64,000 bases of DNA from Streptomyces sp. WAC 01529 (GTDB lineage: Bacteria > Actinomycetota > Actinomycetes > Streptomycetales > Streptomycetaceae): the NCBI RefSeq assembly GCF_003945545.1, contig NZ_CP029617.1, positions 4,351,001-4,415,000 on the forward strand, written 5' to 3'. The notes under the pieces were generated by a model that saw only the letters and a program-made list of their open reading frames with translations, did not search any database and was not told the origin of the DNA. Both the position numbers and the translations under genes were made by a program. Every line of letters begins with the position of its first letter. The first letter of the stretch is position 1. Positions 56,789-64,000 of this stretch are shown piece after piece.

Positions 56789-59479
56789 CTACGGTGCTCC
56801 GGTGGCCGGCCCTGGCGTGAGCTGAGCGCGTCGGTCGATGACCATGCTGCGCCAGCGTTGGTGCACCGTCTGCGGCTCGTCGAGCCACCGCGCGCGGGAG
56901 GGACTGTCGAGGGGAAGGTCGGCCATGAAGTGGACGATGTCGACGTAGTAGGCGTAGTAGCCCTCACGGGTCAGCTCACGGAGTCGGCTGATGCTGGAGG
57001 CGACGCCCGCCTGGTCGTCGCGGATGGCGTGGTGGAAGGCGCGCGCCAACTCCAGCTTGGCCTGGACGAAGCGCAGTCCCGACGTGCTGATCTCCGCCGC
57101 CAGTACCTGTGCCCGGTCCTCGACTCCTGTGTCGGTGCCGGCGTCGCGCAGAAACGCTGCGATCCGTATGTCCAGGGTCGCGGCGCGGAGATCGACCTGG
57201 GCCAGGAGGTGTTCACCGAGGTCGATCTCATCATCGGTGGCGGGGTCGGTCGTGAAGGCGAGGGTGAAGGCACGCATGGCCTGTGACATGGCTGCCTCCC
57301 CGTTCTTGCCGTGCTCTTCGGCCTCCGCGACGGCCGCTCCGAATGCCTGCGCGGCCAGGGGCATGTCGCCCTGCACCCACTGCACGTCGCCGACGACGCG
57401 ATGGTGCCGCCCCGCCCAACCCAAGTGTGCGGCGGCCTCCAGAGCGGTCGGGAAGTCACCGGCGAGCCGGGCGAGATGGGCGAGCCCGCGGCGGGCATTC
57501 GGCGCAAGACGTCCCCCACCTGCGGCGACCAGCTGCATTCCCTGGCGGGATCCCTCGGTGTCTCCGAGGTCGCGCTGTGCCTTGGCCCGGTAGTAGACGG
57601 CCATTTCGGACAGCTCCGCAGGCAGCAGGCCGGTGTTGGCGACCGCGACCAGGCGCTCCACGGTGCGAGCCCGGTTTTCGTGCTGCCGACGGGCGATCGC
57701 GCTGAGCAGATCGACCAACGCGTCGGCGGCCGTGGCCGCGGCGCCTGCCGCCTCAGGGCTGTCGGCTACGTCGAGTGGCTCCCATACGGAGTCGCCCACG
57801 TAGGTCCATGCGGCATCGATGAGCCAGCCGAGGTCAAGGCGGTAGTTGCGGGCGATGGCCAGTCCCTGCCGCAAGCAGCCGACAAGAAGCAGCCGGTCGC
57901 GATCCGAGCCGTCCCTCCACTGCTCTCCCAAGGCGGCAAGGGACCGGGTGACGGCTTGCTGCCAGTCGGCGGGCGACCATCGGTCGTCGGTCTGGTCGTC
58001 GGCGTCCCGAATCGTCGTGCGGATGAGGGCATGGAGGTGGTAGGGCCACAGCCCGAACGGAGTCTCCCGTACGAAGGGGCGCTCAGTCAGCCGCAGTGCC
58101 GGCGCTTGTTGGGGCAGGCCCGCGGCCCGAGTCGCCAGGGTGATGTCGAAGGAGGAGAAGAGGCTGACGGAGCGCAGCACGTGACGCTCGGGGGCGGTGA
58201 GATCGGAGAGTGTGCGGGCGATCAGCGCCGGGAAGTCGTGGTCGAAGTCGGCCGGTTGCGGGGTACGCCCGCTGCGGCGGAGCTCCAGAAACCTCATCAC
58301 GGAGAGGTCCAGATACAGCGGCAGGCCGTGCGAGCGCTGTGCGATCACGGTGCGGATGGCATCGCTGATGAGGGGCCGGCCATCGGCGGAGAGGCGGCGG
58401 CCGAGGTAGTCGTCGCAGTCCTCGAGGGAGAAGTCACCGATCAGCATCTGCCTTTCGCGGCCCAGGGCAGGGAACTCCGGACCGGCTTGGCGGATGTCGT
58501 GGGCGGCCAGGCCGGGCCAGGCTGCGGGGCCGGTGAAGTCGAGCTGTCCCTGGAGGGCTTCATCCGCCCATTGCAGGCGGGAGCGGCCGGTGATGACGAA
58601 GAAGGCGTTCGGCATCAGCCACACCAGGCGCTGCAGGAGGCGTTCGAAGTCTCGGTGGGTGCGGTCCCCGACCTCCTCGAAGGAGTCCAGCAAGATCACT
58701 GGCGTGACCCTCTTCCCGGCGGGTAGCCGGGCGAGCTCGAAGCCGAGCAGGTGTGGGTAGTAGGAGAGGGAGTCCAGATCGGGCTCGCTCTCCAGGAGGT
58801 CGACCAGGCGTGCGCAGTCGGCGAGCGCACCCACGGTCTGCCGACGCTCGCGCAGCGCTCCTACGAGCGCCCCGGTCACCTGCCCGATGGCGGAGCCGAC
58901 TGTGCCGGGCAGCATCAGCATTTGGGCGATGTCGGCGAGCACGGACTGCATCTGCTGCGGCAGCGCCTTGCCGAACCGGGTGCCCAGGCCGCTGCGATTG
59001 AGGAAGTCCTCCAGCGGACTACCCGGGTGCTGATGCTCCCAGTAGCGGCGCAGCGCCACGTCGAAGGCAGGCAGCGGCCGGCCGACAGCCGCCAGCGCGA
59101 GGCGGACGGAGAGCACGACCTTTTCGAAATCTGGGCTCGCCGCACGCGCAAGGTCGATCCGTACGGGCAGGATTCGCGCTTGACCCCATGCGGGGGCGGC
59201 CCACTGGGCAGGGCGCTGTACCGGGTCAGTGAGGGACGCCTCAAGCTTGCGTGACAGCGTGGACTTCCCGATACCACCGATGCCGTGGAAGACCACCACG
59301 TTGTTCCGGGGCGCCTCCAAGTCCGCTGCATCAAAGGCAGGGTTGTCGACTTGTCGCAGGTGCTCGGTGAGCGCGGCCATCGCGAAGGCCCACTGTGCCT
59401 GGCGGTTCGTGAACGCTTCCGCAGTTCCCAGCGTGCGGTCGTTCGTACTGAACAGCGCCCGCAGATCCCGACCTGCCAC
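56789..59479 (-). CDS. STAND-like P-loop NTPase with helical TPR-like C-terminus
   Basis: 896 residues from a GTG with GGGGG at 5 nt. Walker A GIGGIGKST at 66-74, Walker B-like TPVILLDSFEEVGDRTHRDFERLL and an arginine-finger-type sensor VITGRSRLQWADEAL. From about residue 480 the protein is all-helical, with TPR-like repeats (AVYYRAKAQRDLGDTEGSRQGM, GLAHLARLAGDFPTALEAAAHLGWAGRHHRVVGDVQWVQGD) ending DEPQTVHQRWRSMVI. No DNA-binding or nuclease domain is visible. This is the architecture of an orphan signal-transduction ATPase. It stands alone between the csp and Rhs regions. Confidence 0.85.
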   Translation of the reverse strand: MAGRDLRALFSTNDRTLGTAEAFTNRQAQWAFAMAALTEHLRQVDNPAFDAADLEAPRNNVVVFHGIGGIGKSTLSRKLEASLTDPVQRPAQWAAPAWGQARILPVRIDLARAASPDFEKVVLSVRLALAAVGRPLPAFDVALRRYWEHQHPGSPLEDFLNRSGLGTRFGKALPQQMQSVLADIAQMLMLPGTVGSAIGQVTGALVGALRERRQTVGALADCARLVDLLESEPDLDSLSYYPHLLGFELARLPAGKRVTPVILLDSFEEVGDRTHRDFERLLQRLVWLMPNAFFVITGRSRLQWADEALQGQLDFTGPAAWPGLAAHDIRQAGPEFPALGRERQMLIGDFSLEDCDDYLGRRLSADGRPLISDAIRTVIAQRSHGLPLYLDLSVMRFLELRRSGRTPQPADFDHDFPALIARTLSDLTAPERHVLRSVSLFSSFDITLATRAAGLPQQAPALRLTERPFVRETPFGLWPYHLHALIRTTIRDADDQTDDRWSPADWQQAVTRSLAALGEQWRDGSDRDRLLLVGCLRQGLAIARNYRLDLGWLIDAAWTYVGDSVWEPLDVADSPEAAGAAATAADALVDLLSAIARRQHENRARTVERLVAVANTGLLPAELSEMAVYYRAKAQRDLGDTEGSRQGMQLVAAGGGRLAPNARRGLAHLARLAGDFPTALEAAAHLGWAGRHHRVVGDVQWVQGDMPLAAQAFGAAVAEAEEHGKNGEAAMSQAMRAFTLAFTTDPATDDEIDLGEHLLAQVDLRAATLDIRIAAFLRDAGTDTGVEDRAQVLAAEISTSGLRFVQAKLELARAFHHAIRDDQAGVASSISRLRELTREGYYAYYVDIVHFMADLPLDSPSRARWLDEPQTVHQRWRSMVIDRRAQLTPGPATGAP

Positions 59480-59672
59480 ACCAACCCCCAATTGAAGATC
59501 GACTAGGCGCCAACATGGTCCCGGCCACGTCCTGTTGGAGAACAGTCTCCGAAGACCGCTGCGCCCCACCGCCAGGACGTCTGACGCACACGCGGCAACA
59601 AAACCCCCGAACACCCCGGCGGTCCGGAGGCCCCCTCTGTCTCAACCGCCAGGTTTAACGAACTACCGGCAA

Positions 59673-60152
59673 CTACCACTGCCTCTTTCTGGGTTTGGCC
59701 CAGAAACCCAGAAAAAAGTAGATCCACCAGGCGGGGTTGATGTAGTTGATCCAGTTCCTTCTGTTCTTGAGGTGACGTTCCCAGTAGGCATCCTGCTCTT
59801 CAACGGAGCCAACAAGTCTGGCCGGGCAGCGGCCAAATGTCGGAACCAGGTCGCGAGTCGTCGACGGAAGCCGCATGTGCAGAATATAGACCATCCATCC
59901 GCCATGCGATTTGGAAAGTCCTGATGGTCTGACATCAACTCGCGCGCCATTGCAGCAGATAGTGACTCCTTTCGGAGCCAGCTCCGCCCGAATGGATCGC
60001 AGCGCCTCGAAAACGTTGTCCCCGTTGGCCGTAGATTCGACTCCATCAGGGGATTCCAGTCGCAGGCGCCAGGGGCCTTCGCCTTCGACCGACATCTTCC
60101 ATTCGGCTTCCTCGCCCCCGAGTTGGACGTAAACTGGAATATCCTCGTTCAC
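59673..60152 (-). CDS. Putative immunity protein for the Rhs toxin
   Basis: 159 residues; the GTG overlaps the Rhs stop by 4 nt, the typical arrangement of toxin and immunity genes. GC content is visibly lower than the surroundings. Sequence: N-terminal alpha/beta part (YVQLGGEEAEWKMSVEGEGPWRLRLESPDGVE), a Cys pair in VTICCNGARVDVR, and a C-terminal aromatic hydrophobic segment (NWINYINPAWWIYFFLGFW) that may touch the membrane. No family recognised; the role is inferred from position. Confidence 0.7.
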   Translation of the reverse strand: MNEDIPVYVQLGGEEAEWKMSVEGEGPWRLRLESPDGVESTANGDNVFEALRSIRAELAPKGVTICCNGARVDVRPSGLSKSHGGWMVYILHMRLPSTTRDLVPTFGRCPARLVGSVEEQDAYWERHLKNRRNWINYINPAWWIYFFLGFWAKPRKRQW

Positions 60153-63100
60153 TGCCTGTATCCCGGATTCTCGATGATCTCGCCGGTGGGCCTTGCGTAG
60201 CGCCATCGTTCCGCGCGGACGATACTACTCGGATCGATGTTCCGGTAGATCACTTCTCGTTCGGTCGGGAATCCGGTGCCGCGTATCCAGGATCGGATGG
60301 CTCCGCCAAGTGCCCGGTTCACGTCGACGCCGTACCCGTTGCCGCGGATCTCGTATACCCATGTCCCACGACCTCGGGCCGACTGCGGAAAGTTGCCGGC
60401 CTGCATGGCGCTCTTGCTCGTACCTACCCAGTTCGACGGCGTGTCGTAGAGCGCGTACTGGCCGATATCTTCGTTGGTCCCCTTCGGGTGGAAACCGTTC
60501 TTGAACATCTCCTCAGGAGATCGCAGATCTCCGCGGAACACGCGTTTCGGGTTGATCACAGCTCTGCGGCGGACGTTGAAACTGTCCGCCACGTCCTGCC
60601 GACAGGGTGCGAGTCCCTCCGGGTCAGTCGCCGCCAGCGGATTATGGACGTAGGTGAGGGGGTTGGGGGCTGGCGAGAGACCGAGCGGGTCGGGGCTGGT
60701 GTACCGGGCGGTGGTGGGATCGTAGTGGCGGTGGTGATTGTAGTGAAGGGCGGTTTCCGCGTCGGCGTATTGGCCGGGGAACCGAAGCGGGGTATACGCA
60801 GTGGCGTCACTGTTCCAGGTGGTGGAGCCCCACAGCGTGGTCTGTGTGTGCCAGGCGATGTCGCCGTGCTCATCGACGAGTTCGGTCGGGGTTCCGACCA
60901 GGTCGGTGACGATCGCGTAGAAGCGAGCGTCGACCTCTTCCTGTGGTGAGGACGGCGTGAGTTTGCGCTCGAGCTGGGTCAGGGGGCGATAGCCCTCGTG
61001 GTCCCAGGTGAGGACGGTTCCGGTGGCGGGATCGTACTGTTCCGCCAGGACGGGGCCGTCCCAGGCGAAGTAGAGGGACTCCCTGGGGGTTTGGTCGTCG
61101 CCTGCCACGCGGTGCTTGGCCGTGCGGCGGCCCAGCGGGTCGTAGGTGTAGGTCCACACCGTGCCGTCTGGGGTAGTGCAGGATGTCAGGCGGTCTTCCG
61201 CATCCCAGGTGTAGTGCCATACGTCTGGGTTACAGGACAGGCGTGTCTTACGGCGGCGGGTTATGCGACCTGCGGCGTCATATTCGTAGTGGATCTGCCC
61301 GGCTGAGCGGAGGCGGGTGCCGGCGTAGGTGCGTTCACCGCGCGCTTCGGGGTCGGTCGCGCGGTCCGGCCAGTGTGCTTGGGTCTGGTTGCCTGCGCTG
61401 TCGTATGTGTACGTCTCCCTCCAGCCATCCGCGGTGACCTCGGTCGGGCGCCCCAACGGGTCGGCGTTGAAACGCCGTGCTGCCCCGGTGAGTTGGTCGG
61501 TGATCTGGGCGACGTGGCCGTCCGCGCGGTAGTCGTAGGCGCGCTGGCGGAGGGTGCCCCGGGCAGTGGTGAGGGAACGACCAGTGAGGCGGCCCAACTG
61601 GTCCCAGGCGGAGGCGAGAGTCACGTGGCCGGAGACCGTGCTCAGGGTTCGTTCGCGTTCGCGGCCGATCTCGTCGTGTGTGAAGGCGAGTGTGCGGCCG
61701 TGTATGGCCAGTTCGGTGCGGTTTCCTGTCGCGTCATAGGACAGATGTGTGACGGCACCGGAGGGTGTGGTGCGCGAGGTGCGCTGTCCCAGGGCGTCGT
61801 AGGTGTAGCAAGTGGAGCGGCCGTCCACCGTCTCGGAGAGCACTTGGCCCAGGAGATCGTACGCCCGCGTCAGTGTCGAGGAAGGGGATGTCGCGGCGGT
61901 CAGGAGACCCGTCTCGTCGTACTCGAACCGGGTCGTAGCGCCATTGGCGGTCTTGGCTGTGAGGTTGCCGAGTGCGTCATAGGTATGGGTGATTCTGTCG
62001 CCCAGTGGCGTGGTTCGTACGAGCAGTTGGCCGACGGCGTCCAGTTCGTAGTGCTGTTCCCTGCCGTCGAAATCAGACTCGGCAACAAGCCGACCTGCGG
62101 CGTCATAGGTGTAGTTCCAGGTCAGCCCCTGAGGGTTGGTGACCTGGGTGACATGCAGTTCGGTGTCGTGGGTGAATTCGTAGCGTGCTCCGTCCGGGCC
62201 AGTTCGGGCGGAGAGCAGGTCGAAATGGGTGTACTCGAAGCGGGAGACCGCGCCCGTAGCGTCGGTGTGGCTGGTGCAGTTTCCTTCGCCGTCGTACGTC
62301 CACGACTCGGTGGCGCCGTCCGGGGAGATGCGGCGAGCCAGGTGCCCTTCGGTAGTCCACTCCTGGCGGATCGTTGCTCCGGTGGCGTTTGTGATCGCGA
62401 TCGGCCTTCCGAAGATGTCCCGCTCGTAGCGAGTCTCCGCCCCCAGTGGGTCAGTGATGGAGATCGGGAGTCCGGCGGCGTCGCAGTGGATCGTCGTGGT
62501 GTTGCCCAGTGGGTCGATCACCGCAGTGGGAAGGCCGTTCACGTCGTAGGTGAAACGGGTCGTCTGCCCGGCCGGGTTGGTGATCGCCGTACGGTTGCCG
62601 CGCTCGTCGCATTCCTGCCGCCAGACGGCGCCTGTGGGGCCGTACACCGCTACGGGCAGGCCGAGGTCGTTGTACTCCGTCCGCTCCTCGAGTCCATCCG
62701 CTCGTTGGATCGCCACGAGGTGCCCGTTCTCGTCGTAGGAGAAGCGGGTGGTATGGCCGAGTGGATCAGTGACGGCAACCAGCTGGTGCAGGTCGTCCCA
62801 TTCCTGGTGTACGGACTCGCCGTAAGGATCCGTCTCGCGTATGAGGCGGCTGGCACGGTTGTGCTCGTAGCGGGTCTCGTTGCCTAGCGAGTCGGTGACC
62901 GTGGTGGTTCGCGTCGTGTCGTCATAGGCGAGGGTGCCGGCGAGAAAGCCGTTGCTGCCTTCCGTGCGGACCACTCTGCCCTGGTCGTCGTAGGTGTAGT
63001 GGTACGCAGTGTTGTTGCGGTCAGTCCAGGAAGTGATGCGTCCGGCGCTGTCGTAGGTGAAACGCACCGGAAGCCCAGAGGAATTGGTGACCTCGGTGAG

Positions 63101-64000
63101 GTGTCCCTCGTCGTTGTAGCCGTAGGAGACCAACAGCGTGCCCGTGCTGTCCCAGGGCTGGTCCGGGCCGAGCAGGTGCACGGCGCTGATCCGCGGCAGA
63201 TCGGGGTGGCAGTCGAGCTTGAGTCGGTAACCGCCGCTGTGGACGAGCCCAACGGGGGTGCCATCGGGTTCGTAGTGGATGGTGATCCGTTGGCCGTTGC
63301 GGTCCACAATGGCCTGCAGGGGCAGGTCGACCGCTTCTCCATCTGCCGCCGGACGCGGTGTGTGGAAGACGAACCCGAGCCCGGATACCGGATCAGTGAC
63401 GCGCAGCGCGCCGTCGACTTCGGTGTCCCAGGTGAGAGGCAGTCGCCCTCCAGATTCGGGGAGAACCGGTACATCCGTGTCCGGGTTCAGTCTCGGGTAG
63501 ATCAAGCGTGCGCCGTCGGGCGCGGCGTAGATGAAGCCCTCGTCGTCGGCCTGCACACGCTGATCGAGGGTCGAGGCCCACGAAGGGCCGAACCAGCCAC
63601 CCCACCGGTAGGAGGAGATGTGGGTGCGTTCCAGGACCAGCGGCAGGGCAGCCGGCAGCTCGACGTCGGTCTGAGGCAGCAGCATGTCACCGGTGGCCAC
63701 GTCGATCGGGTCGAGCTTGACCTTCTTGAGCGCGGCCCGGATGGAGGCGGGCAGCTTCTCCCACTCCGAGGGGCGCAGCTTGAGCCGGGACAGCCCCGAA
63801 CCGTCGAGCTTCAACGTCTTGCCGAGCTTGGCGAGTTCGCTGGGCTTGAGTTTGCCCAGGCCCTTGCCGAGAACCTTGCCCAGACCGCCGATGCCCACCC
63901 CAAAGGCGGCCCCCAGGGCCAGGGTCTCCGCCAGCTTGTCCGGGTCCTTGAACGTCCCCGGATCCTGCAACAACGCGTCGAAGGCAGAGAACTTCATGCC
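60149..64000 (-). CDS. Rhs-family polymorphic toxin with C-terminal ADP-ribosyltransferase, N-terminus outside window
   Basis: 1283 residues visible and open at the window edge. A linker rich in Lys/Leu (to about residue 75), then DUF6531-like start DPIDVATGDMLLPQTDVELPAALPLVLERTHISSYRWGGWFG, about 25 YD/RHS repeats (YDAAGRL, YDALGQR types) and the core end LRFPGQYADAETALHYNHHRHYDPTTARYTSPDPLGLSPAPNPLTYVHNPLAATDPEG. The last 150 residues are an R-S-E-type ADP-ribosyltransferase: VFRGDLRSPEEMFKNGFHPKGT (catalytic Arg), VGTSKSA (STS), YEIRGNGYGVDVNRALG and a TEREVI E-X-E. Such proteins are delivered to competitors. Confidence 0.9.
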   Translation of the reverse strand, partial: GMKFSAFDALLQDPGTFKDPDKLAETLALGAAFGVGIGGLGKVLGKGLGKLKPSELAKLGKTLKLDGSGLSRLKLRPSEWEKLPASIRAALKKVKLDPIDVATGDMLLPQTDVELPAALPLVLERTHISSYRWGGWFGPSWASTLDQRVQADDEGFIYAAPDGARLIYPRLNPDTDVPVLPESGGRLPLTWDTEVDGALRVTDPVSGLGFVFHTPRPAADGEAVDLPLQAIVDRNGQRITIHYEPDGTPVGLVHSGGYRLKLDCHPDLPRISAVHLLGPDQPWDSTGTLLVSYGYNDEGHLTEVTNSSGLPVRFTYDSAGRITSWTDRNNTAYHYTYDDQGRVVRTEGSNGFLAGTLAYDDTTRTTTVTDSLGNETRYEHNRASRLIRETDPYGESVHQEWDDLHQLVAVTDPLGHTTRFSYDENGHLVAIQRADGLEERTEYNDLGLPVAVYGPTGAVWRQECDERGNRTAITNPAGQTTRFTYDVNGLPTAVIDPLGNTTTIHCDAAGLPISITDPLGAETRYERDIFGRPIAITNATGATIRQEWTTEGHLARRISPDGATESWTYDGEGNCTSHTDATGAVSRFEYTHFDLLSARTGPDGARYEFTHDTELHVTQVTNPQGLTWNYTYDAAGRLVAESDFDGREQHYELDAVGQLLVRTTPLGDRITHTYDALGNLTAKTANGATTRFEYDETGLLTAATSPSSTLTRAYDLLGQVLSETVDGRSTCYTYDALGQRTSRTTPSGAVTHLSYDATGNRTELAIHGRTLAFTHDEIGRERERTLSTVSGHVTLASAWDQLGRLTGRSLTTARGTLRQRAYDYRADGHVAQITDQLTGAARRFNADPLGRPTEVTADGWRETYTYDSAGNQTQAHWPDRATDPEARGERTYAGTRLRSAGQIHYEYDAAGRITRRRKTRLSCNPDVWHYTWDAEDRLTSCTTPDGTVWTYTYDPLGRRTAKHRVAGDDQTPRESLYFAWDGPVLAEQYDPATGTVLTWDHEGYRPLTQLERKLTPSSPQEEVDARFYAIVTDLVGTPTELVDEHGDIAWHTQTTLWGSTTWNSDATAYTPLRFPGQYADAETALHYNHHRHYDPTTARYTSPDPLGLSPAPNPLTYVHNPLAATDPEGLAPCRQDVADSFNVRRRAVINPKRVFRGDLRSPEEMFKNGFHPKGTNEDIGQYALYDTPSNWVGTSKSAMQAGNFPQSARGRGTWVYEIRGNGYGVDVNRALGGAIRSWIRGTGFPTEREVIYRNIDPSSIVRAERWRYARPTGEIIENPGYRQ

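Noticed and set aside
1..64000. tRNA, rRNA, transposase or integrase genes
   Set aside because: No cloverleaf-like sequence, rRNA motif or recombinase/transposase motif could be found by reading; a tRNA scan would be decisive but was not possible.

Overview
The window is high-GC actinobacterial chromosome, almost certainly Streptomyces. Codon third positions are nearly all G or C, GTG and TTG starts are common, and it carries chaplins, rodlins, a MelC1/MelC2 tyrosinase pair, SigE-type ECF and AfsQ/Cse-like signalling genes. I cannot name the species.

Positions 1-9300 are core chromosome: ybaB, recR and a DUF5063 gene; aspartokinase and aspartate-semialdehyde dehydrogenase, overlapping by 4 nt; an ECF sigma factor with its membrane partner; and SURF1. 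A 600-nt gene-free block of short inverted and direct repeats follows (9338-9944). Next come an S9 peptidase, a methyltransferase, an acetyltransferase, and a response regulator/histidine kinase/lipoprotein operon (9945-16730).

Positions 16804-39340 are the main attraction: a cell-surface and aerial-growth locus. It holds three rodlins, a short chaplin, a long sortase-anchored chaplin, an eight-gene tightly coupled Wzx/Wzy-type polysaccharide operon with a divergent GH26-like glycosidase and an ATP-grasp enzyme, another short chaplin, small secreted proteins, a VKOR-type disulfide oxidase, tyrosinase and its cofactor protein, and a chaplin carrying a 49-residue His/Gly/Lys tail next to the tyrosinase. 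The three rodlins and two of the chaplins have similar promoter-like elements (NNNAAC, 16-17 nt, then A/CGTTRR) resembling the BldN sigma consensus, which suggests one developmental switch.

Positions 39500-47731 are a mixed set of small metabolic, stress and regulatory genes: FAD monooxygenase, PRC/DUF2382 protein, DoxX, an amidohydrolase with a palindromic operator, FkbM methyltransferase, GT2, and a UTRA protein without a DNA-binding domain. Positions 48067-59479 hold a giant nSTAND1/WD40 protein, a cold-shock island (MerR regulator, two small conserved proteins, DEAD-box helicase, CspA) and a second STAND-like NTPase. The window ends inside an Rhs polymorphic toxin whose tip looks like a pertussis-toxin/scabin-class ADP-ribosyltransferase, followed by an overlapping putative immunity gene.

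No rRNA, tRNA, CRISPR array, transposase or integrase was seen.
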